Assembly (NCBI GenBank): GCA_010093605.1
Contig: MU004184.1
Location: forward strand, 949,897 to 1,013,896
From: Lophium mytilinum
Taxonomy: Eukaryota > Ascomycota > Dothideomycetes > Mytilinidiales > Mytilinidiaceae
Reading direction: 5' to 3'
DNA: 64,000 bases
Position 1 is the stretch's first letter. Each line of letters starts with the position of its first letter. The position numbers and the translations under genes are program-made. Of this stretch, positions 24,035 through 34,837 are shown piece after piece. The notes beneath the pieces are model-generated. The model was not told the DNA's origin. It searched no databases and was given only the letters and a program-made list of their open reading frames with translations.

Positions 24035-24746
24035 CCTCGCTAAGTCCTGCTTCTTAAGTTCCTCAGAGGTTTGGTGGGGGGCTCGGGCTTGTTCAAGATA
24101 ACACAGCCGGGGACCCCATGTTGTGGTGGAGCTGGGAGGTGAAAACGAACAGCGAAGATGAGAATGGCTTCGGCCATTGTTTGGTTTCGCTTTGAGCAAA
24201 ACTGCCTCTTGGACTTCTTGATGATTGTGAAAAGAAAGGAGATCAGGACAAGTGAGAGCGTGGTGGGGTCGGGTGTGTTCAAACCATGACAAGTGCCATC
24301 AAATGGCAAATGGAGATAGCTGGTGGAGAGTTCGGGGCTGGAGGACGAGATTTTGGATGTGGTGGTGATAAGTATGTTCGACGGATTAAAACAAGGAGTA
24401 CAGAATAATAAAGCTGCTACTAAACACCGAGCTTCAGAACTGAGAACAAGAAACGGGACTAGTAGATAGTGGTCAGCAGCATTGCGAGGATCGAACAGTC
24501 CGCCCTCAACTCGTGCGATAGTGGACAACGTCGTTTTGCACACCCCACCCAGACTCCCACGCCATGAGAGCACCCTCACTCCAGATTTTTGCTCCCCTCC
24601 ACCCAGCCCATGGTTCGGTCGTGTCACATAGTTTGCACAGTGGACCCAGATCCCACACCATGGACATGCAGCTATTCCATTTTTTAATCCCTCCCGCATT
24701 CCAACCTCCTCCCTGCAAAAAAGCCCTCGTCCACAACGGCGGTGGA

Positions 24747-24914
24747 GGTTTTATACCCAGACAAAATCGACCGCACGTGAGTCTCACCTGACCTCCCCTT
24801 CTTTCTCCGTTCCCACCCTCGCAGAATCACATGCAATAGCCACCGTCTAGGTAGCGAAGTCGCGTGACGCACACATGACTTCCTCCAATTTCCCTTCGCC
24901 GGCAGGTATATAAA
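24747..24914. promoter_or_regulatory. divergent promoter-like module 8
   Basis: Leftward box GGTTTTATAC at 24747-24756, CACGTG at 24774, and rightward TATATAAACCTCGC at 24907, identical over 14 bases to module 7. The boxes are 151 bp apart. Rightward frames include one at 25000 (MVELLWTVQK) and an 86-codon one at 25049-25309. Neither has a recognisable domain. Confidence 0.55.
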
Positions 24915-25547
24915 CCTCGCCAGCTTCCACCTCTCAAGCTCTCCAGAGGTGTCGGGCGTCGGTTTTGGTCTTGTTCAAATATTAATTAAGAAGAAACTAA
25001 TGGTAGAGTTGTTGTGGACAGTGCAAAAACCCTTCGTCCCAGCCAGCCATGGAGTGCGTGCGAAAGAAAAACATGGAGCGAAAGTCGCCTCATGGAGTAG
25101 CGGGAGCAACTGGAGTCGGAAATAAACACGATCCTAGCAAAAGGCAATGGAGAGGTGGAGGGAAGGATAAAAAACGATTGGGGCGTAGCGAGGGAAGTTG
25201 GAGGTGGTGCAGGGAAGAATCGTGGTGGTCTTCACCTCTTACTTTTGATAACGAGGAAGAGTGGAGAAGGAAGCCGATACCTCGCAACGAAGTAGCGAGT
25301 AATAGATAGAATGGTTCTAAGTAGATGGTGAAGGGAATTACTAGTGTGCGGGGGATATTCCGAATAGCCATCGGACTGGAGATGCTCATCGATTGCTGGC
25401 TCCTCCAGACTCCCACTGGTCCATCCAATACTTGAACCGTGGTTTTGACAGCAAACAACGCGCTTCCATAGGGTATTGCTCGGTCTAGTTTGTTGACTCC
25501 AATTTCCTGCTGCTTCTAGTTGAGGGGTCTGTAGAGAACATGAACGA

Positions 25548-25567
25548 GGTTTTATAGTAGTCACGTG
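25548..25567. promoter_or_regulatory. truncated promoter-like module 9
   Basis: GGTTTTATAG at about 25548 followed directly by CACGTG at 25562 resembles the left half of module 8. No rightward TATA box follows before the New1-type gene. It closes the series, about 800 bp after module 8. Confidence 0.35.
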
Positions 25568-25983
25568 AATAACATCACCCCTAACACACCACCTCAAAAA
25601 AACACGTCTCAAATTTTCTAGGACAGACGTAGGTATGGAGCGCAGCGCAAGCTCCCTCCTACCATCCTCCGTCCGATCGCAAATCCCTAAGCGGAAAAAC
25701 ATCCTGTGGGCGGGTATCGCATTCAACATCAAGATACGACCGAACCCCACTCGTCTATAGAAGCGCGTCATCCATATCCAAGCAACCCTTGACATTACCC
25801 GGACAGAAAAAGCAGTCAACAGCCAGAAGCCCCCATCTATAAGTGACGCCGAGAAATGCAGTGAATCATGAACCAGAAAAGATAGTACGGAGCCAGAGCT
25901 CGTCTCTATAAGCCACTCGGTCCCATGAAAGTGACTAGATTTAAATCAGTGATTTTCATGATACATTGTCGTGGTCACCATGT

Positions 25984-28900
25984 CTATGCGTCATCTTCGG
26001 AGTCTGGCGGGTGGGGTGTGCCCTAATCAACACAATTAGTACTCGAATTTCGTTTGGCATATGGTGTGAGAGGGGATTAGAACGTACTTTAGGGCTATTA
26101 AGCCACTCGATATGCCTCAAACGACGCCTAACTTCTCTCTCCTTCAGCTGCGCACGGGTCAACTTCTTCTTCTTGCGCGCGCGGAACTTCATATCCCCGT
26201 TCCCTTCAGCTTCAGAATTGACAGCACTGGCAGCCGCAGACGCAGCAGCAGACGAAACGTTAGAGCTAGCAACACTGCTACCGGGACGGCTGGAATCCTC
26301 GAAGCGGTCCATGGAGACAGCGAGGAAGCCCTTTTGCACAACACGGCCGTCGGCAACGTGCCACTGCTCGGGACAGAGCGCGCCGACGAACTCTTCGTTA
26401 TGGGAGATCATGACGACACCGCCCTTGTAATCGCGAATAGCGACGGCGAGACCGCCGAGGGAGTCGCGGTCCAAGAAATTGGTAGGTTCGTCGAGCACAA
26501 GGAGATGGGGGTTGTTCCACATAGCTCCAGCGAGGACGACCTTGACTTTCTGGCCACCGGAGAGACCGGAGATCTCATTGTGGTTGGCGATTTCAGGGTC
26601 TAGACCGACGTCCTCGAAGTGCTTGGAGATGACCTTGGGTTCGAGGACACGGAAACCGAGACCTTCACGGGAAGCTTCGTGATCGTCGAATTCCTGAATG
26701 AGCTTCTGGAAGCCGAGTTTGAGGAGAGTCTCGCGAGAGATCATGGTGTTGTACTTGGGAAGCATGTTGATCCATTTCCTGAATACTCGTTAGCTTTTGT
26801 GATTATTGAACCCTAAGGACAGTCGAGCACTTACACTTCATACTGAAAGCTCTTCTTGTACTTCTGTCGGCCAATCAAAGCCTCAATCTTCTTCGCACCT
26901 TGTCCGTCACCAATATCGACGGGGGTTTCCATCTGGGCCTTCTCGTCAGCGGACATGACACGAGTCTGCTTCATCAGCACCTCGCGGTCATCTCCGTTGG
27001 CATAACGCCACTGCAAGTACTGATTGGGAGTCTTTTCCATGTGCATCTCGACGTGCTCTAGAGCATGCTGCTTGATGTAACCGATACGCAAGTTAGGATG
27101 CTTCTCGACCTTACCCTCCTGAGGGACGACTTCGCCAGTGAGAATTTTGATGAGAGTGGATTTACCGGCACCATTGGCACCAATAATGGCAGTTCGGGAC
27201 GACAGCGTCAGCGAACAGCTGACATCATGGAGAGAAGGCTTCGATGCTCCAGGGTAGGTGTAGGTACAGTTGGTCATGCGCAGGATAGATCGGCTCATAG
27301 ACTTGACACCAGTCAGAATACCAGGAGGCGGAAACTTGAAAGATACCTGGGAAGCAGAGAGCGTGTAGTAGCTCTTAGCTTCGGGTTTCTGCCTGACGAA
27401 AGCAGCGAGATTGCCCTTGTAGCAAATCAACTTCTTTTGCTCGTAGTGGTAAATGTCTGTGCACACATCATCCAAGAAACCGGAGTCGTGAGAGACGATC
27501 AAGCTGGTGATATCGGTGTGAGACTTGAGATAGTCCTGGAGCCACTTAACGTTTGCAACGTCCAAGTGATTGGTGGGTTCGTCAAGGAGTAGGACATCAG
27601 CTCGCATCAACATAGCTCTGGCCAGAGCCAGTTTCATCTTCCAACCACCGGATAGAGAGCCGACTTTGTGGGATTGCCTGCCTTCGGGACCGGAGCTGAA
27701 GCCGACTTCTTCCAAAACCGCGATAACTCGATCTTGGCCTTCAGAACTAACATCGGGATCCTTAGAGACGAACTCGAGAATACTGAGATCCGCATCTTCA
27801 CCCTGGTTGTGCTCTACGAAGCAAGTCTTGACTTCGTCCTGGGGAGGGAAGCCCTCAAGTTTGCCGCCAGCGATACTTCTCATCAATGTTGATTTACCGG
27901 CACCATTTCGCCCGCAGAGACCGTAGCGATGGCCCTTTAGAAGTCTGAGGTTTGTGTGAGAGAGCAAGAGCATACCACCGTATCCGAGAGAGAAGGTCGC
28001 GTTGACGATTTCGACCTCGCCATCGTCTTCCTTGACTGGCTGACCGAACTTGCGGTGGTCCTCGTCAACGTAGTACTTGTGAACAGATTCTGCGACTTTA
28101 GCACCAGAGTCACCGTTCATCAACGGAGACAGATAAGGCTCGATGCAAGCCACTACTCGCTGAAGCTGGCGCTGGTTGACATCTTCGGCAACCATTTCCG
28201 CGATGTAGCCCTTAGCGAGTGCGAGAACCTCTGCATCTCCAGGGAAGTTCTGAAGGCCTCCAACTGAGTTTATGTGCTTTTCCAGAACCGGTGTGACGTC
28301 GGCTGCCACCATTCGGCTGATGGCATCAGCATTGACCTCGCCTTTGATAGCCATGGCGTTATCAATGACGTCCAGTGCTCTTCCTGCGATCTCACGGACT
28401 TCAGGAAGGGAAGCGCGGTTGACAACAGACGTGACACCGGGCTTGAGCTTCGGCAAGAAAGCGCGTGCTTCAATGGGATCGTGAACAAGCTTTGTCAAGT
28501 TCTCTACGACTACAACCGTCTGTCGCAGCACTTCTTGAGATGTGGCAGGTGTGTTCAGAGAACGCTCTAGAAGCGGTGTAAGCAGCGCAAGAACTGGCGA
28601 AGTGACGATGGCCACGAAAGTAGTCTGCGATAGAGCATGGATCGCCTTTTGTTGAGATTGTGTAGAAGGGTTTTCCATCGCTTTGATCAAGATCGGGATT
28701 CGGGGAGCAACATCGTCGTTTTGTAGGAGGGTGGTAAGGCCGGTCATAGTTTTCGAGGCTTGCTTTCCAACCTGTTGTATCCAAATTAGCAACGGCGTGA
28801 ATCCTGAGATTGATAGAGATACTGACCTCTGCCTTGAGATCGTGCATTCCGCTTTCTACGATAGGAATGAGACCCTCGAGTTTCTTGCCCATAGACTCGC

Positions 28901-29522
28901 GGAGGATATCCTTCTCCTTCTCTTCCTCAAAACTTCCCATACCCATCTTCGCTTTGTCTGCCATGCGGCCCAGCAGTTCGAAGGCGCCCACAGTGCCTTG
29001 CCATTTTCCAGATTTTTTGCCCAAATATTTGGACAAGACTGGCAGAAGCCCGTCAACCTTGCCCTCGGGAGTGAGGTTATCGAAAAGCGCATCCAATGCG
29101 TAAGCGGCTGACTCTCTGACAGTAGGAGTCTTATCTGAGAGGGCGTCGAGGGCTAGCGGAACCAGGTACTCTTCTTGTAGCATGAACACGACCTCACTGA
29201 GTTTCTGAGCCCGCGGGAAGCGCTCGAAGAGGGCACCAAGCGCGAACATGGCACCTTCTCTGCGAGCCGGGGTCTTCTTATCACCAGCCGCCTTCTTGAT
29301 CTCCTCAAGGACGCCATAGCCCTTCAGGCCGCGGAAGCCGACCGAGTTCTGGAGGAGAGTGGTGAGGGCATAAGAGTTGTCTAGAGAGGCTTGCGAAGTC
29401 TTGGCCGTGAAGATGGCGGAGAGGACGGAAGAAACCTCATCTTGGGTCGGGGGAACAGTGGACGACTCGGAGGATTTAACCACAATAGCGGGGGCCATGG
29501 GTGGCGATTCGAGATGTGGCAT
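25984..29522 (-). CDS. New1/Elf1-type ABC-F translation ATPase (EF3-like)
   Basis: Cytosolic ABC-F ATPase related to yeast New1, which acts on ribosomes stalled at termination or late elongation, and to fission yeast Elf1, named as an mRNA export factor. Exons 29522..28827, 28771..26835, 26778..26088 and 26022..25984 fit in phase, giving 1120 aa (1112 if the ATG at 29498 is used). HEAT-like repeats fill about residues 20-330. Cassette 1 has GRNGAGKST, LSGGWKMKLALA and LLLDEPTNHLD. Cassette 2 has GANGAGKST, a chromodomain-like insert, LSGGQKVKVVLAGA and LLVLDEPTNFLD. The tail RRRLRHIEWLNSPKGTP matches New1/Elf1, not the lysine-rich EF3 end. It lacks the Asn/Gln-rich prion-like N-terminus of yeast New1. 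Confidence 0.92.
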
Positions 29523-30694
29523 CTCCCACAGGCGGGATGCGAAGGAGAGCGAGTGTAGGCTGTATCGGCGTGCTGTCCGCTGGTAAAAGGATTTCGCAGA
29601 GCGTTATCGATAGAAGTCTTTGTGCGAGAGAAAAGACGTCTCGTATATACGGCGCGGGCTGCACTCTGAGGATACGAGTAGTTTTACCGGAGTAAACCCA
29701 GATCAGAGCGGCCTGCACTCTTGAGGGGGTAGAGTGGAGATTCTTTGTAGGTGAGGAGAAGAAGGAGGGAGAGGCGGAAGGGAACGAGACGGTGGAGGGG
29801 CTGACTGAGGAAATAATTTTTCTTGGCTTTCCAGGCTTTGGCCGCCGCCGCCCAAAGCGCTGGGGGTCCGTCCGGCAGCCACTCAGCCCCTCGGCTTTAG
29901 AATCCGCTTGTGTGGCCCCTTGCAAATCTAGTTAGGTAGCATCTGCAGAGAAATCTCGACCAGTGGATATTCACGGAACGTCTTACAGTATCATTATTCA
30001 CGGTGCTGAGACTCTTCACTGATTCACATACTACTAGTTATCTTTCTAATTTCGTCATCAAGATCATGCTTGAATTGAAAGACTTAGGAAAGTCGTACGG
30101 GATCGGGTAGGGCTGAGGAAATCTGCCCTGTGGCGGCAAATTCTAGTCGCGGCGCGGGCCGTCAGTTCATCTTTTTAGGGGTTGGATGGCTGCTGAACTC
30201 TTCAAACGCCTCGAGATACATACTCGTGCTGAATTGTCTGATCCTAGGTGCTAGAAAGGAACGTTGTGTCTGATTGTATTTCTAACTGTTGAAGTGAGCC
30301 TGACGGCGTCGACTAAACTGTCACGAACGAACAAGTAGACCTCCGATTATCAGGATTGGGACATCGAAACTGTTCACTCAGTATATTGATGATCAGAAGT
30401 ACTCCTTACGATGGCAACAAGTAGATAAACTCAAAGAATTGAGTTGAGCGGTTATGACTATTACATTGTATGTGTCATATTGCAATCTCTTCCAAACTCC
30501 TCCAAAACATCTACGTTATCTACAGCCATCATCAAAAGGGCACTCAATCTAGCCTCCCTCCCAAACCAAACTCCAGAATTCCCGATAGAGCGCCTAATCC
30601 CTAAACAACCTGATGAAGCAACAAAAGTACTTGAAGCCCCAAAGCCACAAATATTAACTAATAATCTTGCGCCTAATTGCGTCTACCAGCATTA
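29523..30694. other. intergenic, promoter side of the New1-type gene
   Basis: No supported gene. The left part is the promoter of the minus-strand ATPase gene; the right part faces the 3' end of the PHD-like gene. The longest frame (149 codons, minus, 29476-29925) overlaps the ATPase start in another frame and is judged spurious. Confidence 0.5.
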
Positions 30695-31261
30695 CTACCT
30701 CTCACCCTCCATTGTCCCCTCGGAGTCCATCGTTTCCTCCGAGCCCTCTTCCGAGTACCGCTTCGAGTACCACTTCGCGTACCCCTTCGAGTCCCCCTCC
30801 GAGCTCCCATCGCAACCCTCATCCTCCTTAACACCCCCCACATCCCACTCCTTCACCCCCGCCCTCCCCAAACACCTCCTATACCTTTGCACATCGAGGC
30901 CCGTCTCCCTCAACTCCTGGGTCTTCGCATTATACGCACCCCGGCACGCCGAGCAAAACGACATATTATCAATACACCGAATCCCATAAGCCCTCAGGGT
31001 GCCGAGAAGCTTGTGCTCATACTCCTTAGCGTGCTCCTTATGGAACCAGCCCCCAAAAGGGCAGCCCTTGTTCTTGCCATTCGGGCCCTGGCAGCGCACC
31101 GTCATCGTGCGGTCGTAGTGGTCTTGTGCACAGAAGCAGTACGTCTCCTCTGCGTGGACGACCGCAGGGGGGGTGCAGATAAGGTCGATGGTTTTGTTGT
31201 GCGTTACCAGCACGCGGTGGGTGGCGTTGGCGGTGGTGATGGTGTGCTTGGTGATGGCCAT
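30695..31261 (-). CDS. small Cys/His-rich protein with PHD-finger-like pattern
   Basis: An uninterrupted frame of 188 aa from the ATG at 31261 (MAITKHTITT). Upstream in frame there is no ATG before the frame closes, though an upstream exon is possible. Residues about 42-105 hold YCFC, VRCQ, a Cys six residues further, GGWFHKEH and SFCSAC. The order C-x-C, C, C, WFHxxH, C-x2-C resembles a PHD finger in which one zinc ligand is histidine. PHD fingers usually read histone tails, but the spacing here is loose and binding cannot be claimed. The last 60 residues are a repetitive Ser/Glu/Lys/Gly tail (SEGDSKGYAKWYSKRYSEEG), which on the DNA is a run of similar codons. Confidence 0.65.
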   Translation of the reverse strand: MAITKHTITTANATHRVLVTHNKTIDLICTPPAVVHAEETYCFCAQDHYDRTMTVRCQGPNGKNKGCPFGGWFHKEHAKEYEHKLLGTLRAYGIRCIDNMSFCSACRGAYNAKTQELRETGLDVQRYRRCLGRAGVKEWDVGGVKEDEGCDGSSEGDSKGYAKWYSKRYSEEGSEETMDSEGTMEGER

Positions 31262-32281
31262 CTTGCCGGTTTGGGGGGTTGAGTGGTAGGAAAAGGGGTA
31301 GTCTTGTGAGTAAAGAAACGGGTTTGGTGAGCAGAGCAAGGGACGTTGTGTAGTTGTATCTGGTGAAGCTTGCTGCGGTTGTATGGTGGTGAGTAGTTTT
31401 GGAGTCAATTGTGCGGAAGTGACTCGACCACCCGTCTTATGTCAAAGAGCCTGAATCATCAGAACGCGGCAAACCAGGGAACTGAATGGTAGCATGATTT
31501 CGTGGTGGTGGCGTACCACGGAAACCCAACATCAGAGCGTCAGCCTATGGCAGCCAGACATCGCTGTGAGGAGCAGCCCCGTCGCCAGGACGCTGGCTGG
31601 TCGAAAGGCAGCTTGGACTCCACCGCATGGAATTTGACATCGCGCCTGATTTCCTAGGACCGCATAGGAGTACCCCAGCAGTGGGAAACGAAGGTGCACA
31701 TACTCATGGCCTGTTGTTATAGCGAGTCGGAACCCGCTGATAATTGCGCCTGCAAACAGAGTGTAGAAGCATGATATAATTGAAAAAACCTCGTTGGCAT
31801 TTGAAAAGACAAAACTGACTCCTGAGAGACTGAATCTATACTGCGAGATCTGTGATGCTGTCACCGTATACCTTGCTTGTTTTCTAGTAGTCAATGGGAT
31901 ACCGCTTCCTCATGCTGCTCGGCAGCGCCTCTGACAGTATGTGCGGTTGCTTCCCAGATCATGCTCGGGATGAACGACGAGGAGGGAAACACTTGGTTCA
32001 CAAAGCAAGGCAAGGCAGTAGTCAACGCAGCTTCTACTTCCTGTATTGATGGTTGACTAAGCCTGCCCGCCCATAAAAGCTCGCCTTCTGCTCTTCTGCT
32101 CTTCTGCTATTCTTCTTTTCCTTACCACTTTCGACTTTTTGTTGCATCGACCAACCTCTTTCATTGCTCATCTTGTGTTGCATCGATCAACCTCCTCTTA
32201 CTACGGCACGGTCACTACTATCGACCGATCGGCCGACCGATCTACTCTAGCCAGAGTCGACACCCCCTACCAAGCTCAGCC
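31262..32281. other. intergenic region
   Basis: Promoter region for the PHD-like gene on the left and for the orphan multi-exon gene on the right. A pyrimidine-rich stretch near 32090-32140 (repeated CTCTTCTGCT) could be a leader or promoter tract for the latter. No supported gene lies between them; the 120-codon minus frame at 31532-31894 has no family support. Confidence 0.5.
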
Positions 32282-33394
32282 ATGGCCCTGTCCCCAGCAG
32301 GAGCCTCATCATTGCAAGGTAGCGTGCTTTTCATTCTTCTTCTCATCACTTGCCGAGACCCATGCTCGATACTAACTCAAGATGCCCCCAGGTAACCCGC
32401 TGGGACTGGCGCCACCCCACCTGCTCAGGTATGGTCCCGAAGGTCCTTCATCATTGCAAGGTAAGCAGTCCCTCTGAAGCTGACCCATGCCTGCAATGCT
32501 AATCCATGCTACCTACAGGTAACAATCCCACTGACACGTTTGCGTCCGTTCTGCATCCCCTAATGACCGCCACCATTTGCGTTTGCGCGCCTGCTTCTGA
32601 TCCCCTTGGGGATTTGATCAAACCAATGGGCCTCCGAGCACCTCTGAGATTGGGACCCAACCTGCAATGCTAATCCATGCTACCTACAGGTAACAATTCC
32701 ACTGACACGTTCGCGTCCGTTCTGCATCCCCTGATGACACCCACCATGCGCCTGCTTCTGATCCCCTCGGGGATTTGATCAAAACAATGGAGCCTCTGAG
32801 CACCTCTGAATTTGGGACCCAACCTGCCAACTCATTGCACACATCTTTTGGCTGCATGACGCTGGCGAGAAACAGGTCCAACCCCGCTCGTGGTCGTTTC
32901 CAACCATGTCACCGAAGCGACGTGAAGCTCAGTGTGTTCATCATCGCTTCGAGTGAGTACCCCAACCGTTCTTTCATCCTTCATGATAGTTGCTGACTTG
33001 CCATACTGGTCAGGTCGATTGAGTCGGGCAGCAAAATTCGACGAGCCGCTGCTATCGACACAAGTGAAGCTCAGTTTGACCATCATTGCTTCAAGTGAGT
33101 AAGCAAACGCTGCTTCCAACACTCGCAGGTCCTTGCTGACATGACGTGCTGGTAGCATCTATCGACTCCAACATCGAACTCAACGAACCGCCGTCACCGA
33201 AAATATGCCGACTCACACAACGTCGGCACCTGGCTTCGATCGGTGGCAGTTACCTGTTGGTCTGGCTGATGGCGATGGACAATGATGCTGGTCAGGCGGT
33301 GGTCGGCAGTACTTCGTTACAAGTGTCGGTTACTGTTGGAGACCTGGGATTGTTAGCTAGTCATAGCGAAAGACAAAGGTGGAAATGGAGATGA
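32282..33394 (+). CDS. orphan multi-exon gene with repeated exons
   Basis: I do not recognise the product. Several exons join in one phase with good splice sites: 32282..32318, 32392..32460, 32519 onwards, then a block from about 32775 to 32952, 33014..33094 and 33156..33394. Exons 1 and 2 both end in codons for SSLQ followed by G and a phase-1 donor. The exons ending at 32952 and 33094 both end KLS(V/L)(F/T)IIAS with a phase-1 GTGAGT donor. This repetition of exon plus splice junction argues for real splicing. The middle (32490-32822) is a 171-bp tandem duplication whose two units have drifted out of frame with each other, so the join between the first and second halves is unresolved and the gene may be decaying. 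The C-terminus has two hydrophobic stretches. Confidence 0.45.
32490..32822 (+). repeat. 171-bp tandem duplication with CCTGC at the joints
   Basis: Unit 1 is 32490-32660 and unit 2 is 32661-32822 (162 bp after a 10-bp loss and a 1-bp gain). Each starts CCTGCAATGCTAATCCATGC, which is the 3' end of an intron with its branch-like CTAAT and acceptor, followed by an exon. CCTGC recurs at the far end (32823-32827), so the duplication probably arose through this 5-bp microhomology. Confidence 0.85.
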
Positions 33395-34063
33395 TCTCTT
33401 CCTCAACTGTTCGGAGCATTATCGCGCATCTGTCATCTTTGCATCGACAGGAACTTCGCAACTCTCGTGCCCTGGTGCTTTCCATTTATGCGGCCAGGTG
33501 AAGCCGCATTGGCAGAATAAAGAAGAGATGGCAATGAGATTAGTTTGTGTGCATGATAAGCTTTCGGGAATGGAGCTGACCCAAGGTTGCCATCTCGAGG
33601 CACCGAGGTCGGAGTTGGGAGCGACGCGAGAACCACGCGTGGCAGCGAACAGATGTAGTGCAGTTTGAAGTTCCGAAACGAATGAATTTGCAAAGAGAAC
33701 GATCCTCGGGCTCTAATTTGCAGTACTCCACGTTCCAGGGATGTCGCGTTGAAAGACGCCATTGGCCTTCAAACCTAATCTTGGAAGACGCGCTTGAAGA
33801 ATATTGCGCGATCGGTGAATTATAACTATGCTCGATTTGAATCGTGATTCGCTCCGCCGTCATGCTTCCCGGTACCGAAGTCGGTCTAGGTTTTATTGAC
33901 GAGAGTGAGAGATGGAACCGTGGTTCGATCCCATCGACCCAAGAGAGCGTGCAGCACTCTTGTCATAACTCAACAACTCTTCCCAAGGTCTGAGCCTCTC
34001 AGAAATTTTCCAATGCTATCTCAGCATGACACAACGACTCCCTGGCCCATGTTTCACATTCAC
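33395..34063. other. intergenic between convergent genes
   Basis: The orphan gene ends at the left and the DUF952 gene ends at the right, so this is shared 3' sequence. Two overlapping minus-strand frames of just over 100 codons (33433-33863) show no domain or splice support. Confidence 0.5.
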
Positions 34064-34441
34064 CTAATCCTCCAACACCCCTTCAAGCACAACATCCCAA
34101 GGCTTTGCACTTCTCACCACCTTTAGACTCTCCTCCACCTCTTCAGCCCCAAACTTCCCGCCGTATAGATGGGCAAACACCCCAGAGCTCCCCGCGGGCT
34201 CCCACCGTACCTCTCCCGTCCCCTCTTTTAGTGTTTGCAGCCTGATCTTCAACAACCAGAGCTCGGTCGCGTCGGCAAAGAACCGCCCACATGTTCCCGG
34301 GACCTGAGACGCGGTGGAGAGGTGGATGAAGCCGTCATTGGCGTCGAGGTCTGAGAGGGGGAGGACATCAGGAAGAGGGGTTGGCGGGGCGCTGGGGAGG
34401 ATTTTGTAGACGTAGGTAGGGAGTGGGTTCGGGGCAGACAT
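34064..34441 (-). CDS. DUF952 family protein
   Basis: A single-exon 125-aa protein, about the usual size for this small conserved family of unknown biochemical function found in bacteria and fungi. The core reads YVYKILPSAPP, then LPLSDLDANDGFIHLSTASQ, RFFADATELWLLKI and FAHLYGGKFG, the order typical of DUF952. The start was set at the ATG at 34441 (MSAPNPLPTY), because the longer open frame upstream has no ATG. It is divergent from the Gal80-like gene, with 396 bp between starts. Confidence 0.85.
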   Translation of the reverse strand: MSAPNPLPTYVYKILPSAPPTPLPDVLPLSDLDANDGFIHLSTASQVPGTCGRFFADATELWLLKIRLQTLKEGTGEVRWEPAGSSGVFAHLYGGKFGAEEVEESLKVVRSAKPWDVVLEGVLED

Positions 34442-34837
34442 CGTGGGCAATTCCAGGAGTGTGTCTTGAAGATGTATAGGGAGTCGTCTGCTCAATTGAG
34501 GTGAATTGTGCGCAGCTGTCGCGGTGAATGGTGAGCTGTTGTCAAAGCTAGCTTTCCGAGATCGGTAACGCGGAATGCCCGTAAATCAACGGCCCGGTTC
34601 TTCCTACCTACCCATGCTTCATCCGCTGCGTCACTGTCATGGTAATCACACGCGCATTAGGCGTTTTGCATTGGAAATGCATGCCACCATGCTGCATTGT
34701 CTGGAGCAGTACCGCCAGTAATCACGCGCGTGGCCCTTTTTGACGATTTATAATGCATGGCTGAATTGCATACATATTCCCCTCGACCCCTCTCCTGACT
34801 TGTTAGCTTATCCGCCAGCTTCAAAGTAACAACTGCA
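34442..34837. promoter_or_regulatory. divergent promoter, DUF952 / Gal80-like genes
   Basis: A 396-bp interval between two start codons. TTTATAATGCATGG at about 34747 is a TATA-like sequence for the plus-strand gene. A related phrase, ATCACGCGC(A/G)T, occurs twice (near 34647 and 34720) and might be a bound site. Confidence 0.5.

Noticed and set aside
24040-24699. A 219-codon minus-strand frame across the promoter-module region.
   Set aside because: It crosses from one module to the next, has no domain and no matching frame in the neighbouring repeat units; probably fortuitous.
25984-29522. Annotation as elongation factor 3 (TEF3/YEF3).
   Set aside because: The C-terminus has the EWLNSPKGTP form and a short tail typical of New1/Elf1, without the lysine-rich EF3 tail.
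32139-32375. A 78-codon frame starting upstream of the orphan gene.
   Set aside because: It runs through the first predicted intron in a phase different from the consistently spliced frame.
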